57,456 bases of DNA from Rhizobium sp. CF122 (GTDB taxonomy: Bacteria; Pseudomonadota; Alphaproteobacteria; Rhizobiales; Rhizobiaceae), in contig NZ_AKKA01000028.1 in NCBI RefSeq assembly GCF_000282035.1, positions 1-57,456 of the forward strand, given 5' to 3'. The notes under the pieces were generated by a model, which saw nothing but the letters and a program-made list of their open reading frames with translations, was not told where the DNA came from and did not search any database. A program made the translations under genes and the position numbers. How positions within the stretch are numbered: position 1 is the stretch's first letter; the number at the start of each line of letters is the position of its first letter. Shown piece after piece: positions 1 to 12,324 of the stretch.

Positions 1-322
1 CTACCCCTTTTCTAAGTCAACAGCGGTTTTCAAAAAAAACGAGATTTCTTGCATGGCATTGAATTTTAACGCGGATTTCCAGAGGCCAGCTTCTCGGCCC
101 CGCGATTGCGCGGCCAGCCGGATCATTTCTAAGAAAATAGGGTCCCAAAACGCAATGGCGAGGTACTTCGCCCTCACATCTTCACATTCAGGTGGTCTCA
201 AGGGCGAATGATTTGGGTGTGCGCACCCGGCCCATTTGACTTCTATTGCCAAACTATGCACTTTTCGGCGCCAGCCACAGCTGCCCGAAGACGCCCACCG
301 AAAGGACGCGGATCCACCTGCC
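1..322. other. gene-poor left edge
   Basis: No convincing gene is visible before the M23 peptidase. A leftward reading frame ends exactly at base 1 (CTA, a TAG on the minus strand), but most of its length overlaps the peptidase start and its composition is not protein-like, so it is not called. The stretch presumably holds the promoter of the peptidase gene; no clear -35/-10 pair could be defined. Confidence 0.5.
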
Positions 323-2263
323 ATGATGACGGAGAAGATGATGATCCGCTCGTTCGGCAACGAGCCGCCGCTTCTCGCCGATGGCAGACGTGCGCCGGAC
401 CGCCGCGAGGTTTCATTGCGCTGGCTTTCGGGTACGTTCCTCACCGGCATAACATCGAGCGTGCTGATGGGCGTGGCGCTCTTCGCCGCACTCGACGGTC
501 GCCAGCAGCTGGCGATCCCTGCCGAGGCTTACGCCAATATCAATGCCGAGGCGCATGCCGATACCGACGTGACGCGCGGCAGCCGCCTGATTGCCTCCGC
601 GATTGCAGCCAAGCCGTCGGACCGCAAGATCATGGAGGTCTCGACCGTCGTCCACGAGGGTGACAAGGAGGTTGTCCGCCGCCAGCCCTTTGCACGTGTG
701 AAGATAACGCTTGCCGCCAACCACGTCGCGACCGAGGACTATCCAAGCTTCAACCCGCTGACGATCTTCTCGGCGGACGAGCCCGATGCACAGCCAAACG
801 TTCGCACCGGACAGATCTACGGTTCGGACGTGGAGTCTGAGGTCAGTCTGAAAACGGTAGCCTACCCCACGGCAAAATCCGATCTCCAGGTAGCAGCCGG
901 TATGACCCTCGACGAGATCGAGGAGAACGTGCGCTCCAACGGCTCCGTCCTGACCGACGGTGCGGCCCAGGTCGCAGCACTCTACTATGTGGACCCACGC
1001 CGCTTCTCCAACGATGACAATGACGTTGACCTGACGGCCGGCCTGACGGCCCGTGTCCTCGAGCAGAACATGACGGTCTCCGCACCGGAATCGATCACGC
1101 CGCAAACGGAAGAGTTTGCCGACGACATCATCCCGGTACGCCAGGACACCTCGATCATCAAAACAATGACGGAGTCGGGCTATCCGGAGCCGCAGGCCAA
1201 GGGCCTGTCTGCCTATCTGTCGCCCATGATCGGATCGGACGATCTCTCGAAGGGCGATGTGTTGCGGATCGGCATCCTGCAAAGAGGCGAGCAGGCCAAG
1301 ATCATCCGCGCCAGCGTCTATCGCGGCACCCGCCATCTTGTCACCGTGGCGCTCGACGACCACGACCGGTTCGTCGCCGGGCACGAGCCGCCGCAAATCG
1401 ATGCGGTCACGACCGCCTTCGACGACAGCTCGACATCGATCCCGTCCAACCAGAACCTGCCGCGCGTTTATGACGGCATCTATCGTGCTGCGCTCTCCTA
1501 CGGCATGACCAAGGACATGACCGCGCTGATTATCAAGCTGCTGGCGAGCAGCGTTGATTTCCAGGCGGAATTGCGCCCGACCGATACTCTGGAGGCTTTC
1601 TTTTCGGTCACCGATTCCAGCGGACAGGCAACGGCCGATTCCGAGCTTCTCTACGTGAATGCGCGCTTCGGCGACACGCAGACCCGCTTCTACCGCTTCC
1701 AGGATCCGGAAGACGGTTCGATCGACTACTTCGATCAGGACGGTAAGAGCATTCGGCAATTCCTGCTGCGCAATCCCGTGCCGAACGGCATTTTCAAGTC
1801 GGGCTTCGGCATGCGCCGGCACCCGATCCTGGGTTTTGCCCGCATGCACACCGGCGTCGATTGGGCCGCTCCGCGCGGCACGGCGATCATCGCCGTCGGC
1901 AACGGTACCGTCGAAAAGGCGGGCTGGGATTCTGGCGGCTACGGCAACCAGACCATCGTCCGCCACGCCAATGGCTACGAATCCTCCTACAATCACCAGA
2001 GCGCCATCGCCAAGGGCATCATTCCCGGCGCCAAGGTGCGCCAGGGCCAGGTGATCGGCTGGGTCGGTACGACAGGCGAATCCACTGGCCCGCATCTGCA
2101 CTACGAGATGATCGTCAACGGCACCAAGGTCGATCCCCTGCGCGTGCGCCTTCCGGGTGGCAAGTCGTTGAAGGGTGAAGCGCTGGCAAAGTTCGAAGAC
2201 GAGCGGCAGCGTATCGACACCCTTCTCGGCAACCAGCCGCCGCCGCAGGTGGCAAGCAAATAG
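323..2263 (+). CDS. M23 family metallopeptidase (LytM-like envelope peptidase)
   Basis: Predicted membrane-anchored peptidoglycan endopeptidase or LytM-type amidase activator, about 646 aa. One transmembrane helix lies near residues 37-58, so the long C-terminal part should be periplasmic. The M23 domain sits at about 490-600 and has the zinc-ligand pattern: RRHP, then MHTGVD about eight residues later, and HLHYE near residue 592, all consistent with an active enzyme. The middle (about 60-480) resembles no domain I can name. The frame opens at a TTG at 236, but an ATG cluster at 323-341 better precedes the basic N-terminus; an AAGGA lies at 301-305 and a GGAG inside the cluster could serve an ATG at 341. 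It converges on clpB across a shared terminator. Family assignment is firm; the exact substrate is not. Confidence 0.9.
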   Translation: MMTEKMMIRSFGNEPPLLADGRRAPDRREVSLRWLSGTFLTGITSSVLMGVALFAALDGRQQLAIPAEAYANINAEAHADTDVTRGSRLIASAIAAKPSDRKIMEVSTVVHEGDKEVVRRQPFARVKITLAANHVATEDYPSFNPLTIFSADEPDAQPNVRTGQIYGSDVESEVSLKTVAYPTAKSDLQVAAGMTLDEIEENVRSNGSVLTDGAAQVAALYYVDPRRFSNDDNDVDLTAGLTARVLEQNMTVSAPESITPQTEEFADDIIPVRQDTSIIKTMTESGYPEPQAKGLSAYLSPMIGSDDLSKGDVLRIGILQRGEQAKIIRASVYRGTRHLVTVALDDHDRFVAGHEPPQIDAVTTAFDDSSTSIPSNQNLPRVYDGIYRAALSYGMTKDMTALIIKLLASSVDFQAELRPTDTLEAFFSVTDSSGQATADSELLYVNARFGDTQTRFYRFQDPEDGSIDYFDQDGKSIRQFLLRNPVPNGIFKSGFGMRRHPILGFARMHTGVDWAAPRGTAIIAVGNGTVEKAGWDSGGYGNQTIVRHANGYESSYNHQSAIAKGIIPGAKVRQGQVIGWVGTTGESTGPHLHYEMIVNGTKVDPLRVRLPGGKSLKGEALAKFEDERQRIDTLLGNQPPPQVASK

Positions 2264-2271
2264 CATCCACA

Positions 2272-2297
2272 AAAATGGCGGCCGAAGCCGCCATTTT
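2272..2297. terminator. bidirectional terminator between M23 gene and clpB
   Basis: Perfect 11-bp inverted repeat AAAATGGCGGC / GCCGCCATTTT closed by a CGAA tetraloop. It carries A-tract and T-tract flanks, so it should work as an intrinsic terminator for both converging genes. Confidence 0.85.
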
Positions 2298-2317
2298 CTT
2301 ACTGAGATCGAAGGATC

Positions 2318-4921
<2,604 letters not shown>

Positions 4922-5236
4922 ACTGTACCTCCATGAATCGCCCTGCCCTCATAAGGCACAGGCCGATGACTGAGATTGAGCTCCCTTAAATGGCAAGCCC
5001 ATTGTTCCGCCGCGGTTGGGATTTGCGGCCGACGAACTTTGGCTGGATATGGTGGAGGATTTTAACAGTTTAAAGAGGCTACCAGGCGAAAAACCACGAC
5101 ATCAAACGCCAGGACCTGATGGAAGCTGTCGCCGCGCTTCTCGGTCTACAGCATATTAGCTACCGCTTGTGAATGGCGGGCGCGGAGCGCAAGATGCCGC
5201 GGCGGAAACGCGCTATCTCGCCTTGGGGAGGAAATC
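4922..5236. other. divergent intergenic region clpB / FAD oxidase
   Basis: 315 bases between two divergent starts. It holds the clpB Shine-Dalgarno (plus-strand CCTCC around 4928-4932) and the strong GGGGAGGAAATC site of the oxidase just before 5237. A minus-strand CTTG near 5000 lacks a matching -10 at the spacing used by alphaproteobacterial heat-shock promoters. No RNA gene or repeat was seen. Confidence 0.5.
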
Positions 5237-6679
5237 ATGGACGACCTGAACCTCACGACCCTCAAAAAGGGTCAAGCGTTAGTGAAAGACGTGGTCATCG
5301 AAGGCCTTGCGGCAGGGTTGCGCGGCAAGTTGCTGAGTGGAAAGGATGCAGATTACGACGCGGCGCGGGCTATATGGAATGCCATGGTCGACCGGCGCCC
5401 CGGCCTTATCGCGCGCTGCGCTGGCGCAGCCGATGTCATGAGAGCAGTTCGGTTTGCGCGCGACAATGGACTCTTGCTGGCTGTTCGCGGCGGGGGGCAT
5501 AACATCGCCGGCAATGCCGTCTGCGAAGGCGGCGTCGTTATAGACCTGTCGCCGATGAAATCGGTAAGGGTTGACCCAGGCACGAGACGCCTGCGCGTTG
5601 AGCCGGGCGCGACACTCGCCGACGTGGACGGAGAGACGCAAGCTTTCGGGCTTGCCCTGCCCACCGGCATCAACTCCACGACCGGCATCGCGGGATTGAC
5701 ACTCGGTGGCGGCTTTGGATGGCTAACCCGCAAATTTGGACTGACGATCGACAACCTCATTTCGATGGACGTCGTGACAGCGGAAGGGAAGTTCATGCGC
5801 GCCAGTGAACGCGAGGAGCCGGACCTTTTTTGGGCCTTGCGCGGCGGTGGCGGCAACTTCGGTGTGGTGACCTCCTTCGAATTCCGGCTTCACGACCTGC
5901 CTGGAGATGTCCTCGCGGGTCTGGTCGTTCATCCCTTCGCCGATGCAGACACTGTGCTCAAGCAATATCGCCAGGCACTCGAAACCGCGCCTGACGAACT
6001 GACGTGCTGGGTCGTCATGCGCAGGGCACCACCGCTTCCCTTCCTGCCAGCAGAATGGCATGGCAAGGAAATCGTAGTGCTTGCCATGTGCTATTGCGGC
6101 GACGTCGAAAAGGGAAAGGCAGCGACTGCCGAGCTTCGCGCCATCGGTCGTCCGATCGCCGACGTCGTCGCTCCGATGCCCTTCGCCGCCTGGCAGCAGG
6201 CTTTCGATCCGCTGCTGACACCGGGTGCGCGCAACTACTGGAAGAGCCAGGACTTCGCCGAGCTTTCGGACGCGACGATCGCGATACTTCTCGACGCCGT
6301 ACGCAAGCTTCCAGGTCCGGAGTGCGAAATCTTCATTGGCCATGTAGGCGGCGCGGCAGGCCGCATCCCCGTGGAGGCCACGGCCTTCCCGCAGCGAAAC
6401 TCGCATTTCGTCATGAACGTTCATGCACGCTGGCGTGAGAAGTCGATGGATGACACTTGTATCGGTTGGGCGCGCGCGCTTTTTGAGGCGACAAAGAAGA
6501 ATGCCATCGGCACTGCCTACATCAACTTCATGCCGGAGGATGAAGCCGATCGTGTTGAAGCGGCCTATGGTGCCAATTACAGGCGCCTAGCGGCGATCAA
6601 GCAGCACTACGATCCGCAGAACCTTTTTAGGATGAACCAGAATGTGAAGCCGGAGACGGAGATGCGGGCTGCCAGCTGA
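5237..6679 (+). CDS. FAD-binding oxidoreductase (BBE-like, PCMH domain)
   Basis: Flavin-dependent oxidase of the berberine-bridge/6-hydroxynicotine oxidase type, 480 aa. The PCMH FAD domain covers about residues 50-225 and includes RGGGHNIAG, whose His88 is the usual site of covalent FAD attachment. The glycine-rich segment GLTLGGGFGWLTRKFG lacks the cysteine seen in bicovalent family members, so a single covalent link is expected. The C-terminal BBE motif (YDPQNLFRMNQNV) is complete. Such enzymes oxidise sugars, alkaloids or aromatic alcohols; substrate cannot be told from sequence. The start has a strong SD, GGAGG. It stands alone, divergent from clpB. Confidence 0.88.
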   Translation: MDDLNLTTLKKGQALVKDVVIEGLAAGLRGKLLSGKDADYDAARAIWNAMVDRRPGLIARCAGAADVMRAVRFARDNGLLLAVRGGGHNIAGNAVCEGGVVIDLSPMKSVRVDPGTRRLRVEPGATLADVDGETQAFGLALPTGINSTTGIAGLTLGGGFGWLTRKFGLTIDNLISMDVVTAEGKFMRASEREEPDLFWALRGGGGNFGVVTSFEFRLHDLPGDVLAGLVVHPFADADTVLKQYRQALETAPDELTCWVVMRRAPPLPFLPAEWHGKEIVVLAMCYCGDVEKGKAATAELRAIGRPIADVVAPMPFAAWQQAFDPLLTPGARNYWKSQDFAELSDATIAILLDAVRKLPGPECEIFIGHVGGAAGRIPVEATAFPQRNSHFVMNVHARWREKSMDDTCIGWARALFEATKKNAIGTAYINFMPEDEADRVEAAYGANYRRLAAIKQHYDPQNLFRMNQNVKPETEMRAAS

Positions 6680-6757
6680 CCGGCAAGCAAAGCGGCAGCG
6701 GCCAGGATCCGGCGACAATGCCAGACGAGATGCCAAGACCGTAAAGGCCGTTAGACA

Positions 6758-6786
6758 TCAAAAAAGAGGCCGTCCCAGGACGGCCC
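6758..6786 (-). terminator. terminator downstream of DUF4167 gene
   Basis: Perfect 8-bp stem GGCCGTCC-CA-GGACGGCC (6768-6785) followed, reading the minus strand, by a run of T. It lies about 60 bases past the DUF4167 stop and could also block the oxidase transcript. Confidence 0.75.
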
Positions 6787-6847
6787 CTCATTCATTCCCC
6801 ACTTCTCCTGGAGGGCCCCACGTCTTCCTAAGGGCAAGTGCAATCCA

Positions 6848-7636
6848 TTAATCCGAGGTGACGTCTACCAGGACGGGCGGTTCGCCGGAAGCGGCTTCTC
6901 CCTCATCCTGAGCCTCGCCTTCCGCAGCGCGACGCGAACGACGCGGGCGGCTGCCGGCAGTGCGGCGACGTGGCTGACGTTCGCGCGGCTGGCCTGCGGC
7001 GCTTTCTTCGTCCATCGAAACCTCCACCGGGATACCTTCGATCTCCGGCTGCGGACCGCTGCCATCGATGACTTCGGGTTGCGGCGCTACAGCAACGGCT
7101 TCAACCGGAGCTGGCTGCTGTTCCTGACGCCGCGGCTGGCGAGGTTGCTCGTCGTTGCGACGCGGCTGTTCATCGCGGCGACGCTGCGACTGCTCGTCCG
7201 AACGGCGCTGCTGATGCTCGTGCTGCTGACGCGGCGGCTGGACGATGACGACGTCGTCGTTGTCGATGCCCTCGACGTCGTCTCCTTCGCGCTCGGCGCC
7301 TTCACTGAATTCATTACGGTCGTCGCGCTGGAAGCGCTCCTGCATCTGCGCCTGTGCGGCGGCAATGATGCGATTGTAGTGTTCGGCGTGTTGCAGGTAG
7401 TTTTCGGCGATGACACGGTCACCCGAGCTCTGCGCGTCGCGAGCGAGCTGCGCATACTTTTCAGCGATATGCTGCGCGGTACCACGGATCTTAACGTCTG
7501 GGCCGGAGCTGTCATAAGTCCGCGTCAGCGGATTGCCGCCCTTGCGGTTGAAGTTGTTGTTATTGTTATTTCCACCACCGCCGCCGCCGTTGTTGCCACG
7601 CCCGCGACCGCGCTTGTTCTGCTGTCCTGGCCTCAT
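6848..7636 (-). CDS. DUF4167 domain-containing protein
   Basis: Protein of unknown function, 262 aa, found next to prmC/prfA in many Rhizobiales. The N-terminus is low-complexity, rich in Arg, Gly and Asn (MRPGQQNKRGRGRGNN, then Gly and Asn runs), reminiscent of RGG RNA-binding segments. A conserved helical part (about residues 35-100) contains QHIAEKYAQLARDAQ and NYLQHAEHYNRI. The rest is disordered, Gln/Arg-rich then acidic, with an Arg-rich patch near 220-240. ATG at 7636 has AGGTG nine bases upstream. An RNA or ribosome-related role is only inference from composition and neighbourhood. Confidence 0.85.
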   Translation of the reverse strand: MRPGQQNKRGRGRGNNGGGGGGNNNNNNFNRKGGNPLTRTYDSSGPDVKIRGTAQHIAEKYAQLARDAQSSGDRVIAENYLQHAEHYNRIIAAAQAQMQERFQRDDRNEFSEGAEREGDDVEGIDNDDVVIVQPPRQQHEHQQRRSDEQSQRRRDEQPRRNDEQPRQPRRQEQQPAPVEAVAVAPQPEVIDGSGPQPEIEGIPVEVSMDEESAAGQPRERQPRRRTAGSRPRRSRRAAEGEAQDEGEAASGEPPVLVDVTSD

Positions 7637-7980
7637 AGATCGTTCACCTGAATTCTCTGTTTGTTGTGGAGTTATGGCACCAACCGCCGTGGCCGGTTCA
7701 CCGGCTCAGGGCCCTCGTGCCGCAAGCATACTGCGCCTTCGCGCCAACCTGCCGCTTGTTCTCAAGTCAGTTTGACTGATTCACGCGTTGGGTCGTGTTC
7801 AACCTTTGAAGCTCTCGTTTAAAAGAGCGGACCCCCTAGGCCGAGCTAGTATCGAACGACTCGTCGTTCTGTCCTATCTCTCCAACGCGTGGGGTCAACC
7901 TATATTGCTTCCCGTGGAAATCCAAGCCTTTTCTTCGCAATGACACCAATGTCCTGTTCAATGCTTTGGGTTGCCGCGCA
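7637..7980. other. intergenic region prmC / DUF4167
   Basis: 344 bases without a gene. It should hold the DUF4167 promoter and the end of the prmC transcript. It contains a 16-base interrupted palindrome GAACGAC-TC-GTCGTTC (7854-7869) and a GCTCT/AGAGC hairpin near 7811-7828. Neither has the T-run of a classical terminator on the prmC strand. Confidence 0.5.
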
Positions 7981-8862
7981 TCACTTGAGCGCGAACACAA
8001 GCGCCCGGTCATTCTGGCCGTAATCCTTTACGGATTCCAGAAGCTTGAAGCCTTCAGCCTCGAAAACGTCTGTCACGTCGCTTCGCTGGTCGTAGCCGAT
8101 CTCAAGTCCCACAACGCCATTCGGCTGCATGAACCTTGCCGCATCCTTGGCGATGGTTCTGTAGGCGTCAAGCCCATCCGCGCCGCCATCCAGTGCGGCA
8201 GGTGGATCAAATTTCGTCACTTCGGGAGCGAGAGTGTGAACAACCTTAGAAGCGATATAGGGCGGATTTGAGACAATCGCATGAAACGCGCCGTGGATGT
8301 TTTCAAACCAGCTGGACCGAATGGCTTCGAAGCGATCCTGTAATCCGTTTCTTTCCGCGTTTGATTTCGCCGTCCTCAACGCATCGGTCGATATATCGCT
8401 GCCGACGCCTGACGCTTCCGGACATTCGCTCAATAGCGCCAGGCATATCGCCCCGGTTCCGGTTCCTAGATCAAGGATATGGATACGGCCCTCGGTATTT
8501 GCAAGATCGCGCAGATAAGGAAGCATCGTATCGACGAGAATTTCCGTATCGGGCCTGGGCTCAAGGGTTTCCGCCGACAAAGATAGTGGCAGGCCATAGA
8601 ACTCGCGTTCGCCAAGAATGCGATGAACCGGCTCATGCGCCAGCCGGCGCTCGATCGCTTGCTCGAGCAAGACCGCCTGCTCCGTGGCGACGGTCTCGCC
8701 ACCGCGCGTCACGATAGCAGTCGTCGAGAGTCCAAGCAGCCCTGCGACCAGCACACGAGCATCCGCGGCAGCGCTCTCTATGCCGGCTTCGGTGAAGCGA
8801 CGGCGAGCCTCAGCCAGCATTTGGGAAACCGTAGGCTCGGCCTGTTTCCCGCTCATGCTCAT
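7981..8862 (-). CDS. prmC: Peptide chain release factor N(5)-glutamine methyltransferase
   Basis: Methylates the glutamine of the GGQ motif of release factors RF1 and RF2 using S-adenosylmethionine. At 293 aa it has normal length: a helical N-terminal domain (1-90), SAM motif [16 protein letters not shown] near residue 130, and the diagnostic NPPY signature (SNPPYIAS, near 198). The start ATG at 8862 overlaps the prfA stop as ATGA, so it is translationally coupled to the gene for its own substrate. Confidence 0.97.
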   Translation of the reverse strand: MSMSGKQAEPTVSQMLAEARRRFTEAGIESAAADARVLVAGLLGLSTTAIVTRGGETVATEQAVLLEQAIERRLAHEPVHRILGEREFYGLPLSLSAETLEPRPDTEILVDTMLPYLRDLANTEGRIHILDLGTGTGAICLALLSECPEASGVGSDISTDALRTAKSNAERNGLQDRFEAIRSSWFENIHGAFHAIVSNPPYIASKVVHTLAPEVTKFDPPAALDGGADGLDAYRTIAKDAARFMQPNGVVGLEIGYDQRSDVTDVFEAEGFKLLESVKDYGQNDRALVFALK

Positions 8863-9938
8863 TGCTGCTCGCCGAGTTGAGCCAACTGGCTCGCCTGATA
8901 GTCGGCCATCAGCGCGTCAACCACCTCGTCGATCTCGCCGACCATCATCCGGTCGAGCTTGTAGAGCGTCAGGTTGATGCGGTGGTCCGTCACCCGCCCC
9001 TGCGGGAAGTTGTAGGTGCGGATGCGCTCGGAACGGTCGCCGGAGCCGACCTGGCTCTTGCGGTCGGCAGAACGCTCACTGTCGGCGCGTTGACGCTCGG
9101 CGTCATAGAGCCGCGAGCGCAGAACCTGCATCGCCTTGGCGCGGTTCTGGTGCTGAGACTTCTCCGAGCTGGTGACGACGATGCCGGTCGGCAGGTGGGT
9201 GATGCGCACCGCGGAGTCGGTGGTGTTGACGTGCTGACCGCCAGCACCGGAGGAGCGCATCGTATCGATGCGGATGTCTTCCGGCCGGATCTCGATGTCG
9301 ATCTCCTCCGCCTCCGGCAAAACCGCCACCGTCGCGGCCGAGGTATGGATGCGGCCACCCGCTTCCGTTTCCGGCACGCGCTGGACGCGATGGACACCGG
9401 ACTCGAACTTCAGCTTGGCGAACACGCCCTTGCCGGTGATCGTCGCGATGATTTCCTTGAAACCGCCAGCTTCGCCTTCGCTCGACGACAGCACTTCCAC
9501 CTTCCAGCCGTGAGCGGCGGCATAGCGCTCATACATCCGGAACAGGTCGCCGGCAAAGAGTGCGGCTTCCGAACCACCGGTTCCGGCGCGGATTTCCAAA
9601 ATCGCGCTCTTTTCGTCGGCGGCGTCCTTCGGCAGCAACAGGATCTGGATTTCCTGCTCCAGCGCTTCCAGCCGCTCCTTCACCTCAGGCAGCTCCAGCT
9701 CGGCCAGATCGCGCATCTCGCGGTCGACTGATTTGTCATTCAGCAGGGTTTCGAGGTCCGCAAGCTCCGCAATTGCCTTCTCGTAGACGCGGATCTTCGT
9801 AACGACGGGCTGCAGCTCTGAATATTCGGAGGCGAGCTTGACGTAGACATCGGCCGAGGGGCCAGCCGACATGCGCGCTTCGATCTCGCCAAAACGGCGT
9901 TCCAGCTCGCGCATCTTTTCAACGGGAAGCTTCGCCAC
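8859..9938 (-). CDS. prfA: Peptide chain release factor 1
   Basis: Class I release factor that reads UAA and UAG and triggers peptide release. At 359 aa it is full length. The GGQ loop ([17 protein letters not shown]) lies near residue 233. The RF1-type recognition segment is [14 protein letters not shown], with PET in the PxT position typical of RF1. The start is GTG at 9938 with GGAG upstream. It is followed by prmC with a 4-base overlap and preceded by ptsP 28 bases away. Confidence 0.98.
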   Translation of the reverse strand: MAKLPVEKMRELERRFGEIEARMSAGPSADVYVKLASEYSELQPVVTKIRVYEKAIAELADLETLLNDKSVDREMRDLAELELPEVKERLEALEQEIQILLLPKDAADEKSAILEIRAGTGGSEAALFAGDLFRMYERYAAAHGWKVEVLSSSEGEAGGFKEIIATITGKGVFAKLKFESGVHRVQRVPETEAGGRIHTSAATVAVLPEAEEIDIEIRPEDIRIDTMRSSGAGGQHVNTTDSAVRITHLPTGIVVTSSEKSQHQNRAKAMQVLRSRLYDAERQRADSERSADRKSQVGSGDRSERIRTYNFPQGRVTDHRINLTLYKLDRMMVGEIDEVVDALMADYQASQLAQLGEQQ

Positions 9939-9966
9939 CCTTCACTCCGATTCTGCTTGTCTTGAA

Positions 9967-12234
9967 CTAAAGAGGAATATTGTGAGCATCGGCGAAGTGG
10001 GCAAGCACGTCACGCATCGGGGTCGCTGACTTGGTATCGTCAAGCGCCTCGTTCATCACCTTTGCCAGCGCCTCGGCGTCGAGACCGAGCAACATCGCCT
10101 TCACCGGACCGATTGACGCCGGCGACATCGATACCGAACGGAAGCCGATGCCGAGCAGTGCCATTGCCGAGATCGGCTTGCCGGCAAGCTCGCCACACAG
10201 CGTCACCGGCGTGTTGTTGCGCTCGCCCGCCCGCACGATGTCGCGCAGGATCCTGAGGAACGGCTTGCCAAGCGGATCGAAGCGGTCGGAAACGCGCGCA
10301 TTGCCGCGATCGACCGCCATCGAAAACTGGAACAGGTCGTTCGAGCCGACCGAGACGAAATCGACCGCCGACATCAGTTCGTCGAGCTGCCAGAGCAGTG
10401 CCGGCACCTCCAGCATCGCGCCGAACTGCAGCTTGCGCGGCAGGCCATGGCCAAAGCGGGAGAGATGCTGCACTTCCTTCTGCAGAAGCTCACGCACCGC
10501 AGCGATCTCGGAAACCTCGGTCACCATCGGCACCATCAGCTTCAGCTCGATGCCGGCCGCCGCCTTCAGCATGGCGCGCAGCTGCGTGCGCAACAGACCC
10601 GGACGATCAAGCGACAGGCGGATCGCCCGCCAGCCGAGAGCCGGATTTTCTTCTTCATGGCCGCGGAAATAGGGAACGACCTTGTCGCCGCCGATATCAA
10701 GCGTGCGGAACGTCACGACCCGTCCGGCCGCCTGCTTCAGCACGTTGCGATAGAACAGCTCCTGCTCTTCCGCCTTCGGCATCGTGGAGGCGATCATGAA
10801 CTGCAGCTCGGTGCGGAACAGCCCGATGCCTTCGGCGCCCGAGTCCGAAAGCTGCGGCAAATCGACCAGCAGCCCGGCATTCATCATCAACGACACGCGC
10901 TGCCCGTCCTTGGTGCGCGGCTCGACGGAGCGCAGCGCCCGGAACTGCTCCTGCCGACGGGCGCGGAACCGTACTTTTTCCTCGTAGGAACGCTGATGCT
11001 CCGGCATGGGGCGAAGATGCACATGCCCGCCATCGCCATCGATGATGACGGCATCGCCGTTTTCGGCAAGCGCCACCACGCCCGCCGCCTGGCCGATAAC
11101 GGGAATGCCCATGGCACGCGCGACGATCACCACATGGCTCGTCACCGCGCCTTCTTCCAACACCAGGCCGCGCACATTGGCGCGCGGATAATCCAGTAGC
11201 TCGGCCGCGCCCATCGCACGCGCCAGGATAATGGCGTCGCTCGGGAAACCATCCCCCGCGGTGCGGCCCGTATAGCCGGTCAACTGCCGCAGCAGCCGGT
11301 TGGCGAGATCTTCGAAATCGTGCATCCGCTCCCGCAAATAGGGATCGGTCATGCGGATCATGCGCGCCTTGGTGTCGCTCTGCACCTTCTCGACCGCGGC
11401 TTCCGCCGTCAGGCCGTTGCGGATCGCTTCCTCGAGCTTGCGCACCCAGCCCTGGTCATAGGCGAACATGCGGTAGGTTTCGAGAACCTCGCGGTGCTCG
11501 CCCTCCATCGAAACGTCACGCTGCGACAAAAGGTCATCAATCGAGATGCGCAGCGATCCGAGCGCCTCGCTGAGACGGCGGATTTCCTTCTCGGAATCCT
11601 CGTTCAGCAGGTTGGTGACGACGATACGCGGCTCGTGCAGCACGACGTAACCCAAGCCGATACCTTCGTTATAGGTGTCGCCGTCGATGGTCACCGAACG
11701 TGTCAGGTCGAGTTCGAGGCCGGGCTTGGTGATCTTCTTGAGCTCGCCGGTGGCGATCATCTCGGCAAGCACCATCGCGGTCGTCTCGAGCGCTTCGAGC
11801 TCTTCTTCGCGATAGGTGCGGCTTGCCTTGTTCTGCACGACCAGAACGCCGAGCGAACGGCCGGTGCGCAGGATCGGCACGCCGAGGAAGGAATGATAGA
11901 TCTCTTCGCCGGTTTCAGGCAGGTAGCGGAAGGCCGGATGCGATTGCGCGTCGGAGAGATTGAGCGGCTGCGCCGATGCGGCGATCGTGCCGACCAGACC
12001 CTGGCCCATCTTGAGCTGGGACAGGTGGACCGCTTCCTTCTTCAGACCTTCGGTTGCATAGAGCTCGAGAACGCCGTCGGCGCGCAACACGTAGACGGAG
12101 CACACCTCCGCCACCATGTTAGCTGCAATCTGGCGAACGATCCGATCGAGACGCTCCTGCGGCTCCAGCGGCTCCGCCATCAACTCGCGCAGCCGCTTGA
12201 GCAGCACGCGCGGACCGCCCGAAAGGTCTCTCAT
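9967..12234 (-). CDS. ptsP: Phosphoenolpyruvate-protein phosphotransferase PtsP (EI-Ntr)
   Basis: First enzyme of the nitrogen-related phosphotransferase system; it takes phosphate from PEP and passes it to NPr (PtsO). The 755 aa protein has the N-terminal GAF sensor domain (about 20-165) that distinguishes it from sugar-PTS enzyme I and in relatives responds to glutamine. The PEP-utilising swivel domain carries the phosphohistidine in TSHVVIVARAMGIP near residue 365. The C-terminal TIM barrel (about 430-690) contains the catalytic cysteine in TLCGELAGKP. In Rhizobiales this system affects carbon/nitrogen balance, potassium transport and polymer storage. Start is ATG at 12234. Confidence 0.97.
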   Translation of the reverse strand: MRDLSGGPRVLLKRLRELMAEPLEPQERLDRIVRQIAANMVAEVCSVYVLRADGVLELYATEGLKKEAVHLSQLKMGQGLVGTIAASAQPLNLSDAQSHPAFRYLPETGEEIYHSFLGVPILRTGRSLGVLVVQNKASRTYREEELEALETTAMVLAEMIATGELKKITKPGLELDLTRSVTIDGDTYNEGIGLGYVVLHEPRIVVTNLLNEDSEKEIRRLSEALGSLRISIDDLLSQRDVSMEGEHREVLETYRMFAYDQGWVRKLEEAIRNGLTAEAAVEKVQSDTKARMIRMTDPYLRERMHDFEDLANRLLRQLTGYTGRTAGDGFPSDAIILARAMGAAELLDYPRANVRGLVLEEGAVTSHVVIVARAMGIPVIGQAAGVVALAENGDAVIIDGDGGHVHLRPMPEHQRSYEEKVRFRARRQEQFRALRSVEPRTKDGQRVSLMMNAGLLVDLPQLSDSGAEGIGLFRTELQFMIASTMPKAEEQELFYRNVLKQAAGRVVTFRTLDIGGDKVVPYFRGHEEENPALGWRAIRLSLDRPGLLRTQLRAMLKAAAGIELKLMVPMVTEVSEIAAVRELLQKEVQHLSRFGHGLPRKLQFGAMLEVPALLWQLDELMSAVDFVSVGSNDLFQFSMAVDRGNARVSDRFDPLGKPFLRILRDIVRAGERNNTPVTLCGELAGKPISAMALLGIGFRSVSMSPASIGPVKAMLLGLDAEALAKVMNEALDDTKSATPMRDVLAHFADAHNIPL

Positions 12235-12324
12235 TGCGTCTCAAGCTCCAAAACAAACATCAAAGTCTTACAGCCAACAGCCGCGTGACTTTTCAACTTG
12301 AACGCGCGGCAAGCCTGTTCAGAA

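Noticed and set aside
1..450. Leftward 149-codon frame at the window edge
   Set aside because: Its first half is antisense to the M23 gene start; the other half lacks a ribosome site, and its end at base 1 looks accidental.
4922..5040. Sigma-32 promoter of clpB
   Set aside because: CTTG near 5000 has no acceptable -10 at 17-18 bases; a CCTTATG nearer the gene has no matching -35.
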